From positions 1-64,000 of the forward strand of contig NZ_PPHG01000094.1 of assembly GCF_002904295.1 (NCBI RefSeq): DNA of 64,000 bases. Reading direction: 5' to 3'. The notes beneath the pieces were generated by a model. That model ran no database searches. It was not told the DNA's origin and worked only from the letters and a program-made list of their open reading frames with translations. The DNA is from Amycolatopsis sp. CA-128772. GTDB taxonomy: Bacteria > Actinomycetota > Actinomycetes > Mycobacteriales > Pseudonocardiaceae. Of this stretch, positions 58,001 to 64,000 are shown piece by piece (the stretch's first letter is position 1; each line of letters starts with the position of its first letter). The position numbers and the translations under genes are program-made.

Positions 58001-58951
58001 GCCGGCGGGCGGCGACGGCAGCGTGGCGTCCGGCCCCTGCAGGAACACCCGGCCGGCCGAGCCGTGCACCTGCACCGAGCCCTGCGGTGCCTTGGTGACG
58101 AGTTCGTCGACGCCGCCGGCGTACCGGTGGACAGCCGTCTCGGTGGCCGTCTGCGTCTGGTAGCCGACCCCGCCCGAGGCGTCCACGGTCAGCCGGAACG
58201 CGCCGCCGGGCGTGTACGCCACCGGTTTCAGCGCGCCGTCCGCGCCGACGGACACGAGGTTGTCGCCCTTGGCCGCGACGACGCTCTGGCCGGCGGGGAC
58301 GGCGGACGTCACCTGGCCGATGGTGTCCACAGTGGACGCTATGCGGCCGGCGGCGGCGTCCACGGTGAACAGCCGGGAGACGTACTGGCCCTTGCGGAAG
58401 AAGTTCTGGGTGAGCACCGCCCGCTCCCCGGTGCCGCACCCCGGGTTGTAGTAGGCGATGGACACGGGCTCCGGCAGTTTCGTGACCGCACCGGTGTCCA
58501 GGTCGACGACCGCGGCGAGGGCACCGCGGTGCGAGCGGTCCTCGTCGTTCACGAGCTGCCGCGGCGCGTAGACGACGACGGCCCGCTTCCCCGACGAGGT
58601 GACGCAGGTCCGGCCGATCCACCGGTCCGTTTCGGTGCCCGTTTCGGTGAGGGTGGCGGCGGTGCGCCAGGCGTAGCCGTCCTTGGCGTCGGCGACCAGG
58701 ACGTGGAAGCCCGAGGCGTCCCCGTTGCTGGTCACGGCCCGGTCCGGGGAGCCGGCCCAGCCGGTGCCGAGCATGCGGGCGCGCTGGTCGGGCGGAACCG
58801 ACGAGGCGGCCGGCTGCGCACCGGGTCGTGGCGCGGGTGGAGCGGGCGCGGCGGACGCGGGGCTCTGCCCGGCCGCGAGGGCGGAGAGCAGGGTGACGGC
58901 CGCCGCGAGGGGCTGCCACCGCGGGAAGCGGTTTCTTCGGACCTTGCGCAT
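55070..58951 (-). CDS. Giant secreted SGNH hydrolase with lysozyme-like and golvesin-like regions, copy B
   Basis: A 1,293-residue paralog of copy A in the opposite orientation, with the same order of parts: signal peptide (about 1-34), propeller-like region, lysozyme-like region with LLGIMAQESNMWQAS (about 488-502), golvesin-like region, then SGNH with GDSYSSGEG (about 995), GGND and FHPN (about 1272). The block-V acidic residue before FHPN is Gln here and Glu in copy A, so a Ser-His dyad is likely. ATG at 58951 gives MRKVRRNRFPRWQPLAAAV; a longer frame adds a non-signal extension. Confidence 0.85.
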   Translation of the reverse strand: MRKVRRNRFPRWQPLAAAVTLLSALAAGQSPASAAPAPPAPRPGAQPAASSVPPDQRARMLGTGWAGSPDRAVTSNGDASGFHVLVADAKDGYAWRTAATLTETGTETDRWIGRTCVTSSGKRAVVVYAPRQLVNDEDRSHRGALAAVVDLDTGAVTKLPEPVSIAYYNPGCGTGERAVLTQNFFRKGQYVSRLFTVDAAAGRIASTVDTIGQVTSAVPAGQSVVAAKGDNLVSVGADGALKPVAYTPGGAFRLTVDASGGVGYQTQTATETAVHRYAGGVDELVTKAPQGSVQVHGSAGRVFLQGPDATLPSPPAGWQAAKVPADAELSTTGAFGVDSALPGNPAAPGSAPRPAGGTPVRIAARVPATGAEPEFEVTPAALHPDQGNADSPAVAKTAGPGGAQPSGTGDDTTDPNRKCAIPRNDPRIQSLQETPQMAEWAADLAVKGALTAARPAGYNGSTLPAYSPQGLFPMHALRGGGLVPAQVLLGIMAQESNMWQASPHAVDGESGNFEQGGFYGRNVGVDSVNFARADCGYGATQVTTGMTVGDGTTVYSHDQQVALTVDYAANIAAGLNILIDKWNQMKDLGVVANNADPRYIENWWFALWAYNSGWHKLNDPTDPNSHPDVYGLGWSNNTANQDLIQDRKGFLDNLTSCKKEQQDANGNCNDAKHPADWTYPERVIGFAKNSLVRYNWSTGQYGATFVKAAFPNGKPSVPALLTFCAPAQNGCDPAQTHVPGNFPGTVASHCLRDDLACFWHSSSAWQRSAALLGTEAVIHSPGEAEPQPGQFYKADCSAPAGSSGFLIVDDVAPGTRTRNGCGAGATSHGSLSFSFAPDNAGNYPSKIDFHQLDTGYRGHFWFAHTWKDTLVNAKHKVTGTWTLDQAINGWARVLVYVPDHGAATPQAWYRVNGSDSTSPLRSVSEGGYLDENRHPQAGSWRSLGAFKFSGVPSVSLDNVTHKNYIGDLPDGVDDVSWDAVAFQPLPGKPANQVVAMGDSYSSGEGATPDDSWAYYRETDHDGTNNALRNACHRSSDAWSRLGKLSDNPGQSIGSRSDTFDPSLDYHLTACQGARGHNVWPGDPGEYGEPAQVDQGYLDQYTNLVTLSIGGNDARFTDILHNCVTYIPAHVGGSCENMSLDNDGKPVSQTIPALLTSDVIPAMEKTIQNVTDRAPNAALLFMGYPQPIENAMPCTTLFGGSSITWFRGIAGRLHDLQSQEVTKLRDGGMNIRFADPVPLFDGKGACGTGEAVHGLVTRFSQGDARQPASQQSFHPNEYGSTLYAQVLERTLHDW

Positions 58952-59453
58952 GGGCGCGTGCCTTCCGGGAATCGTGACGGCAGCGGCCATCACGGGAATG
59001 GGTCGTCGAACGCGGCCGCCGGAAAACGCGGCGGAAAATCGGAGGAAAATCGACGGAAATGTCCGAATTACTGTTCGACGGAAACAGGTGGGCGCGATGC
59101 GGAACCGAACGTGTGTGCGGCTCGCGGCCGAAGACGCGGCAGAGCCGTTCACCCCCTCCCCAGGGCTGGTGACCGCGGCGGCCTGATTGGCATCGCTGCA
59201 GCGTGTGACGCTAACAGGTCGCGTTCCCCATGATCAAGGGCTGACCGGGTGACTGGTCAACCACCCCGGCCGGGTCTTCGTGGACGTCTGACGTCACTCG
59301 AACGGCTGATTGAGGTCGTCTCGATGGCCGCGGTTGTCCTCCGTTCGGGAGGAGGGGCCGGCAGCCCGGAATAGGTGCCGGTCATCGAGCCGTCGGCTCA
59401 TTCTCGATTCTCGTTCGCGGTTTCACTGGTTAATCGAGGTTTGATGCGCATAA
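58952..59453. other. Gene-free region upstream of SGNH copy B
   Basis: About 500 bp with no supported gene. It holds the candidate promoter of SGNH copy B and, on the right, A+T-richer sequence with several stop codons (59442, 59451) just before the open fragment at 59454. The long 5' leader implied for copy B (about 250 bases) has no structure I can identify. Confidence 0.5.
59208..59237 (-). promoter_or_regulatory. Candidate promoter for SGNH copy B
   Basis: On the minus strand TTGATC (59232-59237), an 18-base spacer and TAGCGT (59208-59213) resemble a vegetative -35/-10 pair. It lies about 250 bases upstream of the start codon, so the leader would be long. Confidence 0.35.
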
Positions 59454-59636
59454 TTTCCGGAAAGGTGTCGGCCCTGGCCGCCGCTCCTGCGGCAGGACGG
59501 GACCCGGGTGAACCTGTTCTTCGGCACCTTCGGCGGCCGGACGCGCGGGTACGCCGAGCTGTGGAACGGCACCTGGAACGTGTTCCGGGCGGGCGGCTAC
59601 CACAACGGCCGGCAGATCCTCACCGGCTGGTACTGA
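59454..59636 (+). pseudogene. C-terminal gene remnant
   Basis: A frame open from 59454 (just after TAA) reads LLRQDGTRVNLFFGTFGGRT, then GYAELWNGTWNVFRAGGYHN and a short tail, to TGA at 59634. It has protein-like composition and ends directly before a strong terminator, but there is no adequate start or upstream domain; GTG at 59508 would give only 42 residues. I read it as the tail of a decayed, possibly secreted, aromatic- and Gly-rich protein. The family is not recognised. Confidence 0.45.
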
Positions 59637-59642
59637 GCCGGA

Positions 59643-59687
59643 AAAGCCGGAAGGGGCCCGCGGAAACCGCGGGCCCCTTCCGGCTTT
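59643..59687. terminator. Strong bidirectional terminator
   Basis: A perfect 21-bp stem (59643-59663 with 59667-59687) with an AAA loop and AAA/TTT ends. It sits between the gene remnant and the convergent ponA2 stop at 59696 and can act in both directions. It is the strongest hairpin in the window. Confidence 0.92.
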
Positions 59688-59695
59688 CGTGACGG

Positions 59696-61870
59696 CTACC
59701 GGGCGCCGCCGCCCATGTACTTCGGGTCCGGGCCCGGCAGTGGCAGCACCGGCTGGCTGGCGTCCATGATGTTCTTCATCGCGCCGAACCACGTCCGGGC
59801 CGGGGCCTTGCCACCGAAGATGTTCCCGCTCGGGCACACGCGGACGTTGCCCGGGCCGACGTCGCAGATGCCGCCCTGGCCGCCGCCGAACTTGAACGTC
59901 ATCGCCGCGCCCGCCAGCTGGGGCGTGCCGCCGACGAACGCCGCCGAGACGTTGCCCTGCGTCGTCCCCGTCTTGCCGATGATCGGCCGGTCCCAGCCGA
60001 CCTCACCGGCCGCCTTGGCGGAGGTGCCGCCCGGCTGGTCGTCCTTGCTCATCCCGACCGCCAGGGTGTTCGCCAGGCCTTCGGGCACCGCCTGCTCGCA
60101 CGGCGCTTCCTTGATCGGCACCGGCTTCCCGTTGCGGTCGGTCACCCCGGCGATCGGCGTCGGCGGGCACCAGACGCCACCGGAGAGGATCGTCGCGGCG
60201 ACGTTGCCCATCTCCAGGCCGCTCACCGGGCTGAACCCGAGGGTGAACGCGCCGAAGCCGGGGCTGTTGCCGACGGGACCGTAGGCCTCCGCCTGGCTCT
60301 TGCTCTTCTCCTTGACGTTCGGGTCGACCGGGCCACCGCCGGTGTTGCTGGCCATCGTCTCGCGCAGGCCGAGCCGCTTGGCCATGTCGATGGCCGGGCC
60401 GGTGCTGCCGAGCCGGTCCTCGAGTTCCACGAACGTCGTGTTCGGCGACGTCGCGAGGGCCGTCTGGAGCGTCGCGTTCGCGGCGGCCTTGCTGTAGTCA
60501 GCCGCGTTGCCGACGCAGTACCAGTAGGTGCGGGGCTTGCCCGTCGGTGTGGTGCTGCACCCGCCCTTTTCGGTCGTGAACACGTGCGAGGTGTAGGTCT
60601 CCGGCATGTCCACCGACGAATAGATCCCCGTGACCCCCTTGTCGAGGGCGGCCGCACTGGTGAAGATCTTGAACGTCGACCCCGCGCCACCGGTGTTGTA
60701 GACACCCGCGGGCAGCGCGTACGTCGTTTGGCCCGCGTCCTGGTTCTGCCCGTAGTCGCGGTTCGCCGCCAGGGCGACCACCTCGTGGCGTTCCTTCCCC
60801 GGCTTGATCAGCGACAACGTGTTGGCGATGTACGGCTGGGTCTTCTTGACCTGGTTCTCGGCCGAGACCTTCGCCTCGTGGTTGGCGCGCTCGTCCAGCG
60901 TGCTCTTGATCGTGTAGCCGCCGGAGTAGAGCTGGTCCTTCGTCATCCCGCTGCTCTTGAGCAGGTAGTCCTCGACGTACTGGCAGAAGAACCCGGCCTC
61001 CGGGCCGGCGCCGATGCAGTTGGCCGGCGGCTTCTTCGGGCCGTCCGGGACCACGCCCAGCGGTTCGGCCTTGAACCGGTCCGCGTCGGCCTTCGCCAGC
61101 TTCTTGTTGTCCACCATCCGGTCGAGCACCAGGTTGCGGCGCGCGGTGGCCTTGTCCGGGTGGTTCCACGGGTCGTTGTTGATCGGGTTGTTCACCAGGC
61201 CGGCCAGCAGCGCGGCCTGCGGCACGGTGAGCTTCTCCGGCGTCGTGTCGAAGTAGGCGTGCGCGGCCGCGCCGACGCCGAAGATCTGCCGGGAGAACTC
61301 GACGATGTTGAGGTAGTTGGCCAGGATCTGCTGCTTGCTCAGCTTCGTCTCGAGCTGGATCGCGATCCGCGCTTCCTTCAGCTTGCGGGAGATCGACTGC
61401 TCCTGGGCCTTCTTCTGGCCGATCGCGTCGTTCCGGTAGACGACGTTGATCAGGTAGTTCTTGGTGAGCTGCTGGGTCAGCGTCGAGGCGCCCTGGGTGT
61501 CGGCGCCGGTGCTGTTGCTGACGGCCGCGCGCAGCGTGCCCTGCCAGTCCACACCGTGGTGCTCGTAGAACCGCTTGTCCTCGACCGAGACGAGGGCCCA
61601 CTTCATGGCCTCGTTGATCTGGTTCTCGGTGATCGGCAGCCGGTACTGGCTGTAGAGGGTCGCGATCGGCTTGCCGGTGCTGTCGGTGACCGTCGTCACC
61701 AGCGGCGGCGGGATGTCGGCGAGGTCGGAGGACGTCTTCTCCACCGTCTCGCTGGCCTGGTTCGACATGACACCGGCGGCCCCCACGACCGGGAAGAGCA
61801 TGCCGGCGACGAGCACCCCCGCGAGCAGACAGAGGCCGATGAGCTTGAACAAACCATCCGCTTTTCGCAC
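59696..61870 (-). CDS. ponA2: Bifunctional class A penicillin-binding protein
   Basis: A 724-residue wall synthase. One N-terminal membrane segment (about 9-30) precedes the GT51 transglycosylase domain (SVEDKRFYEHHGVDW, GASTLTQQLTKN, ILANYLNIVEF) and the transpeptidase domain with the SxxK Ser in GSTFKIF, the SPN triad in ATSPNTTF and GKTGTT. No PASTA domain. Sequence and the whiB4/ArsA-like neighbours match mycobacterial PonA2. GTG at 61870 puts the membrane segment at the usual place; an open extension to 62143 is not family-like. Confidence 0.93.
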   Translation of the reverse strand: MRKADGLFKLIGLCLLAGVLVAGMLFPVVGAAGVMSNQASETVEKTSSDLADIPPPLVTTVTDSTGKPIATLYSQYRLPITENQINEAMKWALVSVEDKRFYEHHGVDWQGTLRAAVSNSTGADTQGASTLTQQLTKNYLINVVYRNDAIGQKKAQEQSISRKLKEARIAIQLETKLSKQQILANYLNIVEFSRQIFGVGAAAHAYFDTTPEKLTVPQAALLAGLVNNPINNDPWNHPDKATARRNLVLDRMVDNKKLAKADADRFKAEPLGVVPDGPKKPPANCIGAGPEAGFFCQYVEDYLLKSSGMTKDQLYSGGYTIKSTLDERANHEAKVSAENQVKKTQPYIANTLSLIKPGKERHEVVALAANRDYGQNQDAGQTTYALPAGVYNTGGAGSTFKIFTSAAALDKGVTGIYSSVDMPETYTSHVFTTEKGGCSTTPTGKPRTYWYCVGNAADYSKAAANATLQTALATSPNTTFVELEDRLGSTGPAIDMAKRLGLRETMASNTGGGPVDPNVKEKSKSQAEAYGPVGNSPGFGAFTLGFSPVSGLEMGNVAATILSGGVWCPPTPIAGVTDRNGKPVPIKEAPCEQAVPEGLANTLAVGMSKDDQPGGTSAKAAGEVGWDRPIIGKTGTTQGNVSAAFVGGTPQLAGAAMTFKFGGGQGGICDVGPGNVRVCPSGNIFGGKAPARTWFGAMKNIMDASQPVLPLPGPDPKYMGGGAR

Positions 61871-62215
61871 GAGGGCCAGGCTACCCGGACCGCGCCGGGC
61901 GCCGGTGACGCCGTGTCTCCGAGGGTGTGAAATCCGTGACAAAACAGACCCCCTTCGGTGACAACTGGTAACGGAAGGCATTCTGGGTCTCGACGGGGGG
62001 AACCGAGGGCCCCTACAGTCCGTCAACGTCTCACGAAGAAAAGCCGACGGATGGGTCAACGCGGGTGGGAGCTCGCCTGGTCCGAACGGCGGCACCGGCA
62101 CCGGGGAGGTGCCCGGGTAACCGACGTGAGCTGAGGGAGACACGCTCGCGGGGGCAGGGCGGCGCAGGGCCTTTCCCCGCTGGTGCGTCGATCACCAGGG
62201 TAGGGAGCTGGGGGT
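61871..62215. other. Divergent promoter region of ponA2 and whiB4
   Basis: A 345-bp gap without a supported gene. It has two GTGACAA direct repeats (61936-61942 and 61958-61964), 22 bp apart, on the ponA2 side. A -10-like TACAGT (62014-62019) lies on the whiB4 side without a clear -35. The repeats may bind a regulator shared by both genes. Confidence 0.45.
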
Positions 62216-62512
62216 ATGGAAACCAACCAGTCGAGCTGGCGAATCAACGCGTCCTGCCGGGACGCCGATCCGGACGGCCTGTTCGTCCGGGGTGCGGAGC
62301 AGAACCGGGCCAAAGCGGTCTGCATGGGCTGCCCGGTCCGCACCGAATGCCTCGCCGAAGCACTCGACGGCCGGATCAACTTCGGTGTCTGGGGTGGCAT
62401 GACCGAACGCGAGCGGCGGGCCCTGCTGCGCCGCCGCCCCGACGTGGAGAGCTGGGCCGACCTGCTGGAAGCGGCCAAGCGCACCGCGCTGGAGCGGGTC
62501 AAGGTCGGCTGA
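62216..62512 (+). CDS. whiB4: WhiB family iron-sulfur regulator (WhiB4-like)
   Basis: A 98-residue WhiB protein that holds a 4Fe-4S cluster sensitive to oxygen and NO. The four Cys are in ASCRDADPDGLFVRG, AVCMGCPVRTEC (CxxC then Cys), and the GVWGG turn (FGVWGGMTERERRALL) plus a basic C-terminal helix are present. The position next to ponA2 and the ArsA-like pair and the sequence support WhiB4, a redox regulator of oxidative-stress genes. ATG at 62216 follows GGGAGCTGGGGGT. Confidence 0.92.
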   Translation: METNQSSWRINASCRDADPDGLFVRGAEQNRAKAVCMGCPVRTECLAEALDGRINFGVWGGMTERERRALLRRRPDVESWADLLEAAKRTALERVKVG

Positions 62513-62572
62513 ACGGCCGCGGGCGGCGCGGACCTGCTGCCGCGCCGCCCGCGCCGCTCAGCCACCACCACC

Positions 62573-62628
62573 GCGGCACTTTCACGTGAAAGTGCCGCTC
62601 CCAGGTGGTCACTTTCACGTGGAAGTGC
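62573..62628. repeat. CACGTG palindrome pair between convergent genes, copy 3
   Basis: A perfect 26-bp palindrome (62573-62598), identical to that at 44205-44230, and a second copy with one mismatch in the core (TTTCACGTGGAA, centre 33 bp further on). It lies between the convergent whiB4 and ArsA-like genes. Confidence 0.85.
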
Positions 62629-62632
62629 CGCC

Positions 62633-63754
62633 TCAGCCGGCCAAGCGGGTGCCGATGTCGCGCAGGCCCGCCAGGTCGTGCACGTCGCCGGCCAGCGCGG
62701 GCACCCTCGCCAGCGCCACCTCGGGGTGCGCCCGGGTGAACCGCGCCAGCAGGCGCTCCTCGCGGGCCGCGAGCTCGACGCGGTCCGCGTGCAGCCGCAG
62801 CACCGCCTCGGCCAGCGGTGCGTTCGTGTCGCCCTCCTGCAGCGACTCCGCCGCCGCCAGCGCTTCGGACCTCGACAGCTTGGCGAGCACCGGGTGCGTC
62901 CGGTTCGCGATCAGCCCGGCCAGCGGCATCGACTCCGACGACAGCCGCTCGACGAAGTAGGACGCCTCACGCAGCGCGTCCGGCTCCGGCGCGGCCACCA
63001 CCAGGAACGACGTCCCCGACGAGCGCAGCAGCTCCGCCGTCTTGCGGGCGCGCTCGCGGAAGCCGCCGAACATGCTGTCGAACGCCTGCATGAACGCCGA
63101 CGCGTCGGTCAGCAGCTGGCCGCCGATGATCGTCGACACCGCCTTGGCGAACATCGAGAACCCGGCGTTGACCACCTTGCGCAGGCCCCAGCCGCCGGCC
63201 TTCGCCGGGGCCGTCAGCAGCCGGATCATCCGGCCGTCCAATGCGGACGACAGCCGCGTCGGCGCGTCGAGGAAGTCCAGCGCGGAGCGGCTCGGCGGGG
63301 TGTCGACAATGATCAGGTCCCAGTCGGCGGTCGCGGCGAGCTGGCCCAGCTTCTCCATCGCCATGTACTCCTGCGTGCCGGAGAACGACGTGGAAATGGT
63401 CTGGTAGAAGGGGTTCTGGAGCAGCTGCTCGGCGCGTTCCGGCCCGGCGTGCACGCGCACCATGTCGTCGAACGTGCGGCGCATGTCCAGCATCATCGCC
63501 CACAGCTCGCCCTTGGGCTCGAAGCCTTCGACCTGCACCTGCCGCGGGTGGTTGCCCAGCTCACGCAGGCCGAGCGCCTGCGCCAGCCGGCGGGCGGGGT
63601 CGATCGTCAGCACGACGGTCTGCCGCCCGCGCTCGGCCGCGCGCAGGGCCAGCGCCGCGGCGGTCGTCGTCTTGCCGACGCCGCCGGAGCCGCAGCAGAC
63701 GATCACGCGGCTTTCCGGGTCGTCGAGCAGCGCGTCGATGTCGATGGTGGTCAC
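62633..63754 (-). CDS. ArsA family ATPase (Rv3680-like)
   Basis: A 373-residue ATPase with the deviant Walker [19 protein letters not shown] (about 20-37), [12 protein letters not shown] (switch region), [14 protein letters not shown] and a C-terminal ANRTHPVL nucleotide-binding segment. Mycobacterial Rv3679/Rv3680 form a complex linked to anion or metabolite stress. GTG at 63754 overlaps the upstream gene's stop by 4 bp (GTGA), so the two ATPases are coupled as in mycobacteria. The stop sits beside palindrome pair 3. Confidence 0.9.
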   Translation of the reverse strand: MTTIDIDALLDDPESRVIVCCGSGGVGKTTTAAALALRAAERGRQTVVLTIDPARRLAQALGLRELGNHPRQVQVEGFEPKGELWAMMLDMRRTFDDMVRVHAGPERAEQLLQNPFYQTISTSFSGTQEYMAMEKLGQLAATADWDLIIVDTPPSRSALDFLDAPTRLSSALDGRMIRLLTAPAKAGGWGLRKVVNAGFSMFAKAVSTIIGGQLLTDASAFMQAFDSMFGGFRERARKTAELLRSSGTSFLVVAAPEPDALREASYFVERLSSESMPLAGLIANRTHPVLAKLSRSEALAAAESLQEGDTNAPLAEAVLRLHADRVELAAREERLLARFTRAHPEVALARVPALAGDVHDLAGLRDIGTRLAG

Positions 63755-64000
63755 AACCGCACCCCCTGGTCGGTCAGGGCTTCGGCCAGGTCGTAGAGGG
63801 CGGCGACGTCGACGCCTTCGGTGAGGTCCGGCAGCTCCAGGGTCGGCAGGTCGGCCTCGGCGAGCTGCTCCCGCGCCCGCTGCTCGGCCGCCACCCGCAC
63901 GGCGTGCTCGACGGTCTCGTCGACCAGCGCGTCCAGGGTGTCCTGCGGCAGCTTCAGCCCGGCCGCCGCGAGCCCGGTCCGCACGCGCGAGGCGTCGACG
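63751..64000 (-). CDS. ArsA-like ATPase, first gene of the pair (partial, 3' end)
   Basis: The last about 83 residues of a gene that continues past the window's right edge. The frame is open from the edge to the stop at 63751. The segment ([32 protein letters not shown]) is helical and acidic. Identification rests on its coupling to the ArsA family gene and the known Rv3679-Rv3680 order; no ATPase motif lies in the visible part. Confidence 0.65.
   Translation of the reverse strand, partial: VDASRVRTGLAAAGLKLPQDTLDALVDETVEHAVRVAAEQRAREQLAEADLPTLELPDLTEGVDVAALYDLAEALTDQGVRL

Noticed and set aside
59375-59692. 105-codon plus-strand frame over the fragment and terminator
   Set aside because: It runs through the 21-bp terminator stem, is Arg/Pro-rich, and is in a different frame from the protein-like fragment at 59454-59636.

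Overview
The window is a high-GC (roughly 70%) actinobacterial chromosome segment, densely coding, with the codon bias that leaves long antisense open frames everywhere. Gene content and order point to a mycolic-acid-free relative of mycobacteria, most likely Pseudonocardiaceae and probably Amycolatopsis. That is inference from recognised families and from a 30-bp intergenic repeat I associate with that genus; no database was searched. Anchor genes follow the order known from the Mycobacterium tuberculosis Rv3717-Rv3679 interval: amidase, ybaB, recR, then leuA, ask, asd, then metallophosphoesterase, ponA2, whiB4 and the paired ArsA-like ATPases. Between the anchors lie accessory blocks. I see no rRNA, CRISPR array, prophage or insertion sequence, and one tRNA (Pro, CGG).

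Layout. 0.3-3.6 kb: F420-type oxidoreductase, secreted cell-wall amidase, ybaB-recR, a small unknown gene and a secreted glucosaminidase. 3.6-11 kb: a glycan assembly cluster (UDP-GlcNAc 2-epimerase, two GT2 enzymes, a flippase, a large membrane protein, a DUF2304-like protein) and a P-loop kinase. 11.3-17.1 kb: a five-gene Opp/Dpp peptide ABC importer. 17.2-19.2 kb: an ECF sigma factor with a YCII/DGPF protein and a divergent SnoaL-like protein. 19.4-25.2 kb: DedA, EamA exporter, LysR, TetR with a peroxiredoxin, an SDR and a WYL regulator.

25.2-30.7 kb: leuA with a leader-peptide attenuator, a small membrane protein, a nitroreductase, then ask (with an internal start for the beta subunit) and asd. 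30.8-44.2 kb: an M48 protease pair, rtcB, a lipoprotein, two MFS exporters (one with its own TetR and a 17-bp operator), an esterase, an FMN reductase, a frameshifted ohr, dps, glutamate decarboxylase and small enzymes. 44.3-48.2 kb: an S9 peptidase, a methyltransferase, tRNA-Pro and a metallophosphoesterase.

48.3-59.6 kb is the most unusual block. It holds a transmembrane Ser/Thr kinase and two inverted copies of a two-gene unit: an approximately 1,300-residue secreted protein (propeller-like region, lysozyme-like region, golvesin-like region, SGNH hydrolase) plus a small membrane-anchored partner. It sits between the metallophosphoesterase and ponA2-whiB4, which are neighbours in mycobacteria, and looks like an inserted wall-remodelling locus. 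The window ends with ponA2, whiB4 and the ArsA-like ATPases.

Gene ends follow a clear pattern. Convergent pairs either overlap by a few bases or are separated by hairpins or repeats. Three repeat families are seen: a CACGTG-centred palindrome pair (three loci), an inverted array of 21-bp units, and a 30-bp array whose units keep base-pairing potential when they diverge.
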